Assembly: GCF_010731295.1 (NCBI RefSeq)
Contig: NZ_AP022579.1
Location: 1,860,001 to 1,924,000 of the forward strand
Source: Mycolicibacterium boenickei
Lineage (GTDB): Bacteria; Actinomycetota; Actinomycetes; Mycobacteriales; Mycobacteriaceae
Reading direction: 5' to 3'
DNA: 64,000 nt
Below the pieces are notes generated by a model that saw nothing but the letters and a program-made list of their open reading frames with translations, had not been told where the DNA came from and did no database searches. The translations under genes were made by a program, and so were the position numbers. Shown here in pieces: positions 28,010 through 35,872 of the stretch (its first letter is position 1; each line of letters opens with the position of its first letter).

Positions 28010-28453
28010 GTGAAGCGCATCTACGCCGTCGTCGTCGGAGCCGTCACCGCCATGTGCGTGCCGGCCGCACCGGCCGCCGCCACCCCCGCCGAGGGTGATG
28101 TGGTGCGCACCGATCTTGGTAAAGGCACCACCACCGCACCGATCTGGGTGGTGACCGCGGGCCAGCCCACCACACTGCACGTACAGGGTCTGCTGCTCAA
28201 ACCGGGCGCCGGCAGCGGCTGGCACAGCCACCCCGGATGGGAGCAGTCGGTGATCAACGAGGGTGCCGTGGTGGTGCAGACGGCGGCCGACTGTGCGCCG
28301 GTGGAGTACGTCGCGGGCCAGGCGGTGATCGTTCCGGCCGGGGTGGCGCACCGGGTGACGAATGAGGGCGCGGTCGACGCCGACGTCGTGGTGACGTACA
28401 CGCTGCCCGCCGACGCACCGGTGCGCGATGATGCCCCAGCCGTGTGTCCCTAG
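28010..28453 (+). CDS. Secreted cupin-domain protein
   Basis: 147 residues from GTG 28010, with a strong ribosome-binding site GGGAGG at 28000-28005. A signal peptide spans residues 1-24 (AAPAAAT). The single cupin domain carries metal-site motifs: GSGWHSHPGWEQSV (H, H, E) and PAGVAHRVTN (H). The function is unknown; small exported cupins often bind metal or a small ligand. It is 76 bases downstream of the PE-PPE-like gene and on the same strand. Confidence 0.85.
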   Translation: MKRIYAVVVGAVTAMCVPAAPAAATPAEGDVVRTDLGKGTTTAPIWVVTAGQPTTLHVQGLLLKPGAGSGWHSHPGWEQSVINEGAVVVQTAADCAPVEYVAGQAVIVPAGVAHRVTNEGAVDADVVVTYTLPADAPVRDDAPAVCP

Positions 28454-28530
28454 CTGCGAAAACGGATCTGGTACGCCGAAAGTTTGGGCAGGGTCGGAAA
28501 TGTACGTAAGAGTTCGGTTAAGGTTCTGCT

Positions 28531-29418
28531 GTGCCTGAGATGGATCGTCGCAGTGTGATGTTCATGATGGGTCTGGGGGTGGCAGCGGCTGCATTGCCTG
28601 CCGGGACGGCGAATGCCGACCCGGCCCTTGGCGATAACCCGCCTGCGCCTGCCCCCGGAGCTCCCACGCCGCCCGCCGCTGCCGCAGCGCAGCCGACCTT
28701 CCTGTTTCAGGATGAGTTCAACGGCCCGGCCGGCTCTCCGCCGGACCCGGCGTGGTGGCACCTGATCCCGGAGCGCGAGACCATCAAGAACCCGGTCGAA
28801 TGGGACAAGCCGTTCAACATGGGCCGCTACGTGACCGACACCGAGCACGCCTTCCAGGACGGCAAGGGCAACCTGGTGATCCGTGCGACGCGCGGTCCGG
28901 GCACCACGATCCAGGAGAAGTACGCCAGCGCCAAGGTCGTCGGCAACTGGCGCGGCGGCATCGGCACCACGTGGGAGGCCCGGGTCAAGCTCAACTGCCT
29001 GACCGACGGCGCCTGGCCCGCGTTCTGGCTCCTGAATGACGATCCGGTCCGCGGCGGCGAGGTCGACCTGGTGGAGTGGTACGGCAACCGGGACTGGCCG
29101 TCGGGCTCGACGGTGCACGCCCGGCTGGACGGCGAGTCCTTCGCCACCAACCCCCACCCGATCGACAGCGGCTGGCACACCTGGCGGATGTCGTGGACCC
29201 CGACGGGCATGTACTTCTGGAAGGACTACGCCCCGGGCATGGAGCCGTTCTTCGAGGTCCCGGCGAACTCGTTGGAGGACTGGCCCTTCAACGATCCTGG
29301 CTACACACTGGTGCCGGTGTTCAACATCGCCGTCGGTGGCTCGGGCGGTCGCGATCCGAGTGGCGGCAACTACCCCGCCGAGATGCTGGTCGACTGGATC
29401 CGCGTCTTCCAGGGCTGA
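28531..29418 (+). CDS. Glycoside hydrolase family 16 protein (beta-1,3-glucanase-like, Rv0315-like)
   Basis: 295 residues. A twin-arginine-type signal peptide is visible (MDRRSVMFMMGLGVAAAALP). The catalytic signature E-x-D-x-x-E appears as GGEVDLVEWYG near residue 176, with nucleophile and acid/base Glu. Laminarinase-type folding is supported by FQDEFNGPAG at the start of the domain and DWIRVFQG at its end. In M. tuberculosis Rv0315 is the homologue. The likely reaction is hydrolysis of beta-1,3-glucan. GTG 28531 start; ATG at 28540 is possible. Confidence 0.92.
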   Translation: MPEMDRRSVMFMMGLGVAAAALPAGTANADPALGDNPPAPAPGAPTPPAAAAAQPTFLFQDEFNGPAGSPPDPAWWHLIPERETIKNPVEWDKPFNMGRYVTDTEHAFQDGKGNLVIRATRGPGTTIQEKYASAKVVGNWRGGIGTTWEARVKLNCLTDGAWPAFWLLNDDPVRGGEVDLVEWYGNRDWPSGSTVHARLDGESFATNPHPIDSGWHTWRMSWTPTGMYFWKDYAPGMEPFFEVPANSLEDWPFNDPGYTLVPVFNIAVGGSGGRDPSGGNYPAEMLVDWIRVFQG

Positions 29419-29428
29419 TTTTCTCTCG

Positions 29429-29491
29429 CGCCGAGACTACGGGTTATGACGTGATTTCACCGATTTCACGCCACTACCCGTAGTTTCGGCG
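29429..29491. terminator. Inverted repeat between GH16 gene and phosphonate operon (bidirectional terminator)
   Basis: Arms at 29429-29444 and 29476-29491 (16 bases, one mismatch) enclose 31 bases, inside which CGTGA...TCACG forms a smaller hairpin. The structure fills the gap between two convergent genes and ends two bases before the alcohol dehydrogenase stop. Confidence 0.7.
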
Positions 29492-29492
29492 T

Positions 29493-30506
29493 TTACGGGG
29501 TGATGGCCGTCCGCAGCTTGCCCGCCGGCGGGGTGCGTAGCGCCTTCTCGATGTCTTCGAGCGGCACCGGCGCGACAACGAGCGCGTCCCACGGATAGTG
29601 TTCGCGAGTTCCGTCAAGAAATTTGACGGCCTGGTGCAGGTGCCGGGGTTCGTAGTTGTGCACGCCGGTGATGGTCAGCCAGTGCCGGACAACGGTTTCC
29701 GGATCGACTGTCAACGGCGGCCCAGGGGTGACCGAGCCGGCCAGTACCAAGGTGCCGCCAATGTCGAGGCGCCCCAACGCTTCCGAAACGGCCGCGGAGG
29801 ACCCGGTGTAGTCGATCGCGACGTCCACGGGGCTGCCATCAGAGCACCGGCCACCGAAACGCGCGGCCAACTCCAGACGGTCGGCATTACGGTCGACGAC
29901 CTGAACATCGGCTCCGGCTGTCGCGCAGGCCGCGACGGCGGTGAGCCCGAGCATCCCCGCGCCGTTGATGAGAACCCGCTGCCCGGTCAGCTCACCGGCG
30001 GCCTCCAACGTGGCCATCACCGTCGCCGTCGCACACGCGGCCGGCGCGGCGACCGCGTCGGAAAGCGTGTCGGGGACAGCGGCGATCGTGGTGCCGCGCG
30101 GCAGCACCACGTGTGCGGCATAGGAACCCGACAATGCCCAGTCTCCGTCGAACGCCTCGTGGCCCACCTTGCGCACCGACAGGCACTTGGCGCTCAGGCC
30201 GGCCCGGCACCGCGGGCACTGACCACAGGCCACCGTCACCGACCAGATAACCCGTTGCCCGACTTGGACATCCGCCCTCTGGCCGACGGCGACGACGTCT
30301 CCGACGGCCTCGTGACCGAGGATCGACGGGCAGGCCGCGGAGCGCCGGCCCATGACGGTGTGCAGGTCGCTGCCGCATACCGTGGCGAGCCGTACCCGGA
30401 CCAGGACCTCGCCGGCGCCGAGGTCGGGGACCGGCACCGTCCGCACGTCGACGCCGGAACCGGTCCACACCGCGGCCGCCGTCACACGAGGCGGGATCGG
30501 ATCCAT
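29493..30506 (-). CDS. Zinc alcohol dehydrogenase, phosphonate-catabolism associated
   Basis: 337 residues from ATG 30506 (MDPIPPRVTAAAVW). Medium-chain dehydrogenase fold. Catalytic zinc site: CGSDLHT and LGHEAVGDV. Structural zinc site: CGQCPRCRAGLSAKC. Rossmann NAD(P) motif: VLINGAGMLGLTA. It overlaps the PhnE reading frame by 25 bases, so it is coupled to the transporter. It resembles the family of dehydrogenases found next to phosphonate transporters, thought to act on a phosphonate-derived alcohol. The substrate is not proven. Confidence 0.85.
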   Translation of the reverse strand: MDPIPPRVTAAAVWTGSGVDVRTVPVPDLGAGEVLVRVRLATVCGSDLHTVMGRRSAACPSILGHEAVGDVVAVGQRADVQVGQRVIWSVTVACGQCPRCRAGLSAKCLSVRKVGHEAFDGDWALSGSYAAHVVLPRGTTIAAVPDTLSDAVAAPAACATATVMATLEAAGELTGQRVLINGAGMLGLTAVAACATAGADVQVVDRNADRLELAARFGGRCSDGSPVDVAIDYTGSSAAVSEALGRLDIGGTLVLAGSVTPGPPLTVDPETVVRHWLTITGVHNYEPRHLHQAVKFLDGTREHYPWDALVVAPVPLEDIEKALRTPPAGKLRTAITP

Positions 30507-32074
30507 CCGGACAACCTTTCGATGGCGTAGACGATGACGAAGATGACGAGGACGATCGCGCCGGCGACGTCGAAGTTCAGCGTGCGGATCGACTCGAACA
30601 GCAGGTAGCCCACACCGCCCGCGCCGACGATGCCCAGGATGGTCGAGGTCCGCACATTCACGTCGAACAGGTACAGGCTGGATCCGACCATCGCCGGCAT
30701 GGCTTGCGGAAGCACGGCGGAGAACAACGTCTTCCACCAGCCGCCGCCCACCGAGTGGACGGCCTCCAGCGGCCCGGGATCGATCTCCTCGACCGCATCG
30801 GCGACCAGTTTGGCCAAGAACCCGATCGAGCCGATGGCCAGCGCGCACGTGCCTGCGATGGGGCCGAGCCCCAACGCCGCGACGAACACCACTGCCAGGA
30901 TCAGCTCAGGTACGGCCCGCACCAACAGGATCCACCCGCGCGCTGCCCAGTAGACGACCGGATGGGGAGTGACGTTGCGGGCGGCCAGGATGCCGACCGG
31001 GATCGACAGCACCACACCGATGGCCGTCGACACCACACCGATCGCGACGGTTTGACCAGCCGCGGTGAACAATTCGCTGCCCAGCGCCGAGAAATTGGGC
31101 GGGATCATCCGGGTGAACACCTCGATGGCCGGCCCCACCCAGGTGATCAGGGACAGTGGGTTGATCTTCAACACCACGAGGGCCGCGAGGCAGGTTGCGA
31201 CCAGCGCACCGCCGAAAAAGAACCTGGCCGCGCGCTCAAGCGTCGGGTTCGACTGCGCGGAATCCAGCAGCATCCGCCGGATCACGATGGACAGCAGCTC
31301 CATCGCGGCGATGATCGCCAGGATGACGCAGGCGATGCCGAGGGCCCGCGGATAGATCAAGCCCCGCAAGGCATCCTGCAGCGCGAAGCCGATACCGCCG
31401 GCACCGACGAACCCGAGCACCACCGACATGCGCAGGTTGATGTCGATGCGGTAGATGAAGGTGGCGATCCAGGACGGCATGGCTTGGGGGACGACGGCGT
31501 TGAGCATCTCGCGGAAATACCCGACACCAGTGCTGCGCACCGCCTCCCGTGGGCCTGGGTCGGTCTGCTCGATGGCATCGGCGAACACCTTGCCGAGCAT
31601 GCCGATGGAATGGATAGCCAGCGCGAGAATGCCCGGCAGCACGCCGATTCCGAGGGCGCGGACGAACAGGACCGCGAACAGCAGGTCGGGCATGGCCCGG
31701 CAGAACGTGATGATCGCCCGGGCCACGGCCTGCACAGCGGGGTGCGGAGTGGTGTTGCGGGCGGCCAGAAACGCGAGCGGCACTGAGGCGATCGCGGCGA
31801 GCACTGTTCCCAGCACCGCCATCAACAGCGTCTCGACGGCCAGCCCACCGATGCGCCCCGGATCATCGAGCCGGGGCGGAATCATCCGTTCCAGCAGCGC
31901 CGCAACCTCGTCGAGCCCGTCCAGCAGGGTTCCCGGCGCGAAGTCGATGGACCAGGCCGCGACGAGGGTGGCCAGCACTGCGCCTACCGCGACCAGGTGC
32001 AGCAGCCCGGGCAGCGGACTGCGTACGGGCGTGGGAGGCGCGGGTGTCGGACGTTCGGTCAGATCGGTACTCAC
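30482..32074 (-). CDS. phnE: Phosphonate ABC transporter permease, two PhnE domains fused in tandem
   Basis: 530 residues, about twice the usual PhnE length. Two homologous halves each carry the permease pattern: PLAFLAARNTTPHPAVQ and VGILAARNVTPHPVV open the core of each, and VGAGGIGFAL and VGAGGVGYLL close each. The halves would form the complete translocation pathway in one chain. The start is GTG 32074, overlapping the phnC stop by four bases. It imports phosphonates with PhnC and PhnD. Confidence 0.92.
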   Translation of the reverse strand: MSTDLTERPTPAPPTPVRSPLPGLLHLVAVGAVLATLVAAWSIDFAPGTLLDGLDEVAALLERMIPPRLDDPGRIGGLAVETLLMAVLGTVLAAIASVPLAFLAARNTTPHPAVQAVARAIITFCRAMPDLLFAVLFVRALGIGVLPGILALAIHSIGMLGKVFADAIEQTDPGPREAVRSTGVGYFREMLNAVVPQAMPSWIATFIYRIDINLRMSVVLGFVGAGGIGFALQDALRGLIYPRALGIACVILAIIAAMELLSIVIRRMLLDSAQSNPTLERAARFFFGGALVATCLAALVVLKINPLSLITWVGPAIEVFTRMIPPNFSALGSELFTAAGQTVAIGVVSTAIGVVLSIPVGILAARNVTPHPVVYWAARGWILLVRAVPELILAVVFVAALGLGPIAGTCALAIGSIGFLAKLVADAVEEIDPGPLEAVHSVGGGWWKTLFSAVLPQAMPAMVGSSLYLFDVNVRTSTILGIVGAGGVGYLLFESIRTLNFDVAGAIVLVIFVIVYAIERLSGWIRSRLV

Positions 32075-32883
32075 GAGGGACGGGCCGCCGAACGAGATGT
32101 GGGGTCGACGCGTTGGTAGATCTCCATGACGTCGTCGCGGGTCATCCCGACCGCGGGCCGGTCCAGGATCTTCTGGCCGCTGCGCAGGCCGACGAGGCGG
32201 TGCGCCCAGCCGAGTGCGAGGTCCACCTGGTGCAGCGTGCAGACCACGGTCAGCTTCTCCTCGATGCAGACCCGGAACAGCAGATCCATGACCACACCGG
32301 CGTTTTCGGGATCGAGTGAGGCGACCGGCTCATCGGCCAGCAGCAGGCCGGGTTTCTGCATCAGGGTGCGGGCGATCGCGACCCGCTGCTGTTGGCCACC
32401 GGAGAGGGTGTCGGCGCGCCGGTCGGCGTAGTCGGCCAGGCCGACGCGGTCCAGATAGCTCAGGGCTTCGGCGCGCATCGCCTTGGGGTAGGTCAGTGCG
32501 CCGTAGCGGGGGAGCCGCAGCTGCCCGAGCCCGCCGATCAGCACGTTCTCCAGGCAGCTCAGCCGCCCGACCAGATTGAAGTGCTGGAACACGAACCCCA
32601 CGTTGCGGCGCAGGGCGCGAAGCTGTTTGGCCGAGGCCCGATCGACGTGGGTGCCGCCGACCTCGACACTGCCGGAGGTGACGGGGTGCAACCCGTTGAG
32701 GCAGCGCAGCAGGGTGGACTTACCCGACCCGGACAGGCCGAGCAGCACCAGCATCTCGCTGCGTCGCACCTCGAGGCTGACGTGGTCGAGCGCCAGGGTG
32801 TCACCGAAGCGTTTGGTGACGTCCTTGGCGATGACGACCAGATCGTCGCCCGCGACGGGATGGTGGGGCCCATTGATGCTCAC
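32071..32883 (-). CDS. phnC: Phosphonate ABC transporter ATP-binding protein
   Basis: 270 residues. Walker A GLSGSGKST, signature LSGGQQQRVAIARTL, Walker B LLLADEPVASLDP, H-loop in VCTLHQVD. It powers phosphonate uptake. It starts at ATG 32883, six bases after the phnD stop (32890), and overlaps phnE by four bases. The order phnD-phnC-phnE-dehydrogenase is a single operon. Confidence 0.95.
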   Translation of the reverse strand: MSINGPHHPVAGDDLVVIAKDVTKRFGDTLALDHVSLEVRRSEMLVLLGLSGSGKSTLLRCLNGLHPVTSGSVEVGGTHVDRASAKQLRALRRNVGFVFQHFNLVGRLSCLENVLIGGLGQLRLPRYGALTYPKAMRAEALSYLDRVGLADYADRRADTLSGGQQQRVAIARTLMQKPGLLLADEPVASLDPENAGVVMDLLFRVCIEEKLTVVCTLHQVDLALGWAHRLVGLRSGQKILDRPAVGMTRDDVMEIYQRVDPTSRSAARPS

Positions 32884-32889
32884 GGGTTT

Positions 32890-33867
32890 TCAGCCCTTGC
32901 ACTTCTCGGAGCCGGTGACGTCGCAGACGTGGCGCACGCCGCTGTAATCCGAATCCTGGACCGGGACGAAGCCCCAGGCCCGCTCGTCGGTGATCCGGCA
33001 GGCGTCGCCCTGGCAGAAGCCTTCAGCCTCCAGGTTGGGCACGTTGACCTTGTCGGCGAACAGGGCCTTGAGCTTGCCGATGGCCTCGGGGCCCAGGGCG
33101 TCGTTGGCGGCGAACACCGATCCGGCGATCATCTCCGACTTCCACACCGTCTTGAGCTGGCCGGGTTTGAGATCGCCCTTGGCGATCATGGTCTTGTCGA
33201 CCATGGTGTCGAAGGCGAAGCCGGCGTCGCAGTCACCGTTGGCGATTGCCAGCGCGGAGGAGTCGTGGCCCCCGGCGAAGATCGGGGACATCGCCTTTGA
33301 AAGGTCGCCCTCGGCGCCGGATTTGATCACGCCGGCTTCGATGAGGCCGGCCGTCGGGTAGAGGAATCCCGACGTCGAGCTCGGATCGACGAAGCACACC
33401 TTCTTGCCGGCAAAGTCCTTGAGGCCGTTGACGTTCGCCTCGTCCGCGCGGGCCAGGCCGTAAGACTGATAGCCAGGCTTGGCGCCCTGCTCCTGGATCA
33501 CCGCACCAACCGGCGTGATCTTGGCGCCGTTGACGCCGGCGACTACGTAGGCGAACGGGCCGAAGAAAGCGAGGTCGACGTTGTTGGCGATGATGCCCTC
33601 GACCACGCCGGCGTAATCGGAGGCCTGCACGAACTCGACCTTGGCGCCGGTCTCCTTCTCCAGCAGCTTGATCAGCGGCTGGTAGCTGGCCTTGAGGTCG
33701 GTGGAGTTCTCGGCCGGGATGGCGGCGAGGGTGAGGGTTTCCGGGAAACCCTGGGCGGTCCTGGCGTCGGAGTTGTCGGAACTCGAACAGCCGGACAATA
33801 CGAGGGCCGCGCTGGCGGTTGCCACGGCAGCGATGCGGGCAGGCTGACAAAGGGTGCGGAACTTCAT
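32890..33867 (-). CDS. phnD: Phosphonate-binding lipoprotein PhnD
   Basis: 325 residues from ATG 33867 (MKFRTLCQPARIAA). The lipobox is LVLSGC (Cys at about residue 27), so the mature protein is a membrane-tethered binding lipoprotein. The PhnD/phosphate-phosphite binding fold is supported by FVQASDYAGVVEGI, DLAFFGPFAYV and CFVDPSSTSGFLYP. It is the first gene of the operon, facing the gntR gene across a 176-base regulatory region. A longer frame to 33942 lacks family similarity. Confidence 0.94.
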   Translation of the reverse strand: MKFRTLCQPARIAAVATASAALVLSGCSSSDNSDARTAQGFPETLTLAAIPAENSTDLKASYQPLIKLLEKETGAKVEFVQASDYAGVVEGIIANNVDLAFFGPFAYVVAGVNGAKITPVGAVIQEQGAKPGYQSYGLARADEANVNGLKDFAGKKVCFVDPSSTSGFLYPTAGLIEAGVIKSGAEGDLSKAMSPIFAGGHDSSALAIANGDCDAGFAFDTMVDKTMIAKGDLKPGQLKTVWKSEMIAGSVFAANDALGPEAIGKLKALFADKVNVPNLEAEGFCQGDACRITDERAWGFVPVQDSDYSGVRHVCDVTGSEKCKG

Positions 33868-33952
33868 GGCGCGGAGGACCTTTCGGGCGGGGACGTTTGA
33901 CGGGCAGTGCGCGAGCGGGGGTGCGCAACTGCCCTGCCCCACACCCTGTGGG

Positions 33953-34030
33953 TTGGTCTATACCAGCGGGTGCATCGAAGTTGGCGAGAAGGTTAACAAC
34001 TCGGCAAGTCTTGGTCTATACCAAGACTTG
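33953..34030. promoter_or_regulatory. Two GntR/HutC-type operator sites between phnD and gntR
   Basis: The 12-mer TGGTCTATACCA occurs twice, at 33954-33965 and 34012-34023, 58 bases apart centre to centre. The inner GTCTATAC fits the GT-x-TA-x-AC pattern typical of HutC-type GntR operators. The second copy is embedded in a longer palindrome: CAAGTCTTGGT (34005-34015), 4-base centre CTAT, ACCAAGACTTG (34020-34030), 11-base perfect arms. It ends 13 bases before the gntR GTG, so autorepression and phn control are likely. Confidence 0.85.
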
Positions 34031-34043
34031 GTACTGTGGGCGG

Positions 34044-34760
34044 GTGGCCGCGAGCGCAGAACCGAGGGTTCTCAAGCATCAGGTTGTCCGCGCGCAGCTG
34101 GAGCGACTGCTCGACGACCTGGAGGTCGGTGACCCGTTCCCGGCCGAGCGGGAAATCGCGGAACGATTCGATGTCGCCCGCGAGACGGTCCGGCAGGCGT
34201 TGCGAGAGTTGTTGCTGGCCGGGCGTATTGAACGCCGAGGCCGGACGACCATCGTGGCCCGGCCCAAGATCCTGCAGCCGCTGTCCATGGGGTCCTACAC
34301 CGAGGCCGCCAAGGAGCAGGGCCGCAGCGGCGGTCGCATCCTGGTCGGCTGGAGCGATCTGATCGCCGACGACATCCTGGCCGCGCAGCTCGCGATCAAG
34401 GTCGGCGCGCCCATCCTGCAGCTCGAGCGGGTGCTGACGACCGACGGCATCCGCGTCGGCCTGGAAACCACCAAGCTGCCGGCTTTCCGCTACCCGGGAT
34501 TGCGAGAGACCTTCGACTACCGGGATTCGCTCTACGCCGAGATCCGCAGCCGCGGGATTCATTTCGCGCGAACCGTCGACACCATCGAGACCGCGCTGCC
34601 GGACTCACGCGAATCGGCACTGCTCACCGTCGACAGCCGGACCCCGATGTTTCTGCTCAACCGGGTGTCCTACGACCAGGACGGCATTCCGATCGAGCAG
34701 CGGCGCTCGCTGTATCGGGGTGACAGGATGACATTCACCGCGGTGATGACCGCGCCGTAG
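34044..34760 (+). CDS. GntR-family regulator (HutC/UTRA type) of the phosphonate operon
   Basis: 238 residues from GTG 34044. The N-terminal winged helix-turn-helix spans about residues 10-75 (DPFPAEREIAERFDVARETV). The C-terminal UTRA-type effector domain ends with the typical LLNRVSYDQDGIPIEQRRSL. It is divergent from phnD with operator copies in between, and likely senses a phosphonate or its breakdown product. The upstream frame continues to 33819 without family similarity. Confidence 0.88.
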   Translation: MAASAEPRVLKHQVVRAQLERLLDDLEVGDPFPAEREIAERFDVARETVRQALRELLLAGRIERRGRTTIVARPKILQPLSMGSYTEAAKEQGRSGGRILVGWSDLIADDILAAQLAIKVGAPILQLERVLTTDGIRVGLETTKLPAFRYPGLRETFDYRDSLYAEIRSRGIHFARTVDTIETALPDSRESALLTVDSRTPMFLLNRVSYDQDGIPIEQRRSLYRGDRMTFTAVMTAP

Positions 34761-34825
34761 CGATCGCGCACCGCAGTTGGCGACGACGTGCCGGCTGCGT
34801 GGCGGCCCGTCCGTCGGCTCTGGGA

Positions 34826-35686
34826 TCAGGAACCGCCGCGGTAGGCGCGGGGTGACACCCCGATGCGGTGCCGGAAGGCGGTGGAGAAGTGGCCCGGGCT
34901 TGAGAACCCGACTGCCGCACTGATGTCAGCGACCGGGCGCGTGGTGTTCCGCAGCAGGAACTTGGCACGTTCGAACCGTCGGTCCAGCAGGTATTGGTAT
35001 GGCGTGGTGTGAAACGCGGCGCGGAATGCCGTAATGAACACCCCCACCGGCATTTTCGCCTGCTGCGCCATCGTTGCGAGAGTGATGTCCGAATCGATGC
35101 TGTCTTCGAGAAACTCGATAATCTTCGCGCGGGTAGTCGCATCGAGAGTGTCGGGCCGGCGCTCGACCGCCGGTGGTGGGTCCACCGTGCACATCTTGGT
35201 GAGGACCCGCCTCAGCGTTTCGCCGACCGAGTCGGTGAGCAGGCGAGCTGGGGCGTCGTTGCGATCGGCGAAGGCGTAGATGCGCTCGACCATCTGATGG
35301 ATCAAGGGGTTGCGGTGCTTGATCCGCGGTATCAGTGTCGTTGCGCCGAGCAGGTAACTGGGAACGGCGATCTCGCAGTATTCGGCGGTGTCGCCTTCGA
35401 CAAGCGCCGCACACTTGTCGCCGGCCGGCACCAGCCACATGTCGCCCACCTCAGGAACGCCCCGGCCCGATGGCCCCCAGTCCAAGTCGGTTTCCATGGA
35501 ACGCAGCGACCCAGCGCGGTGGACGAAGACCAGGTGACGGGTGTCGTCGCGACAGCACCAGTCCGTTGCGGTGTGAATCTGCTCGGTGGCGAATCTGACG
35601 GACAGACCTGCGGTGGCCACGAGGGTCTCGCCCAACACGATGCGCCGGGTCTGGGGCCGGTCGTCATTCCAGGGCTTCATCGCCAC
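34826..35686 (-). CDS. AraC-family transcriptional regulator (paralogue 1 of 3)
   Basis: 286 residues from GTG 35686 (VAMKPWNDDRPQTRRIVL), 8 bases after GGAGG. The start was aligned with its paralogues, which begin M-x-M-K-x-W-x-x-D-R-P. The N-terminal effector domain covers about residues 1-170. The C-terminal double helix-turn-helix has IDSDITLATMAQQAKMPVG and the second helix pair ADISAAVGFSSPGHFSTAFR. It reads away from the tandem GjpA-like genes but on the same strand. The effector is unknown. It is most similar to paralogue 3. Confidence 0.88.
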   Translation of the reverse strand: MAMKPWNDDRPQTRRIVLGETLVATAGLSVRFATEQIHTATDWCCRDDTRHLVFVHRAGSLRSMETDLDWGPSGRGVPEVGDMWLVPAGDKCAALVEGDTAEYCEIAVPSYLLGATTLIPRIKHRNPLIHQMVERIYAFADRNDAPARLLTDSVGETLRRVLTKMCTVDPPPAVERRPDTLDATTRAKIIEFLEDSIDSDITLATMAQQAKMPVGVFITAFRAAFHTTPYQYLLDRRFERAKFLLRNTTRPVADISAAVGFSSPGHFSTAFRHRIGVSPRAYRGGS

Positions 35687-35872
35687 CCGCACAACCTCCG
35701 GTGCGATCTACGGCTGCGTCAATCTGGGCACGAACAGTAGCGGGCGGAGGCGAGCGGGGAGGCATTTTTCAATTTAAAAGCTGCATCGCGGATGCGTGGG
35801 GTCATGTCGTCGCGGTCAATGAGGAGTGGTGCGTAGCCCCCACCTCGGCGGGCAAGGGCCACGCTGGCGCCG
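35687..35872. promoter_or_regulatory. Promoter region of AraC paralogue 1
   Basis: This gap contains an AT-rich run around 35764-35780 (TTTTTCAATTTAAAAG) that closely matches the run upstream of AraC paralogue 3 (TTTTTGAATTGAAAG, from about 40712) at a similar distance from the start. The flanking bases (CTGCGTCAATCTGGGCAC versus GGCGTAAATCTGGACAG) are also related, so the promoters were duplicated with the genes. Confidence 0.55.

Noticed and set aside
34761..34825. Hidden small gene between gntR and AraC 1
   Set aside because: The 65-base gap has no start codon with a ribosome-binding site and no codon bias.
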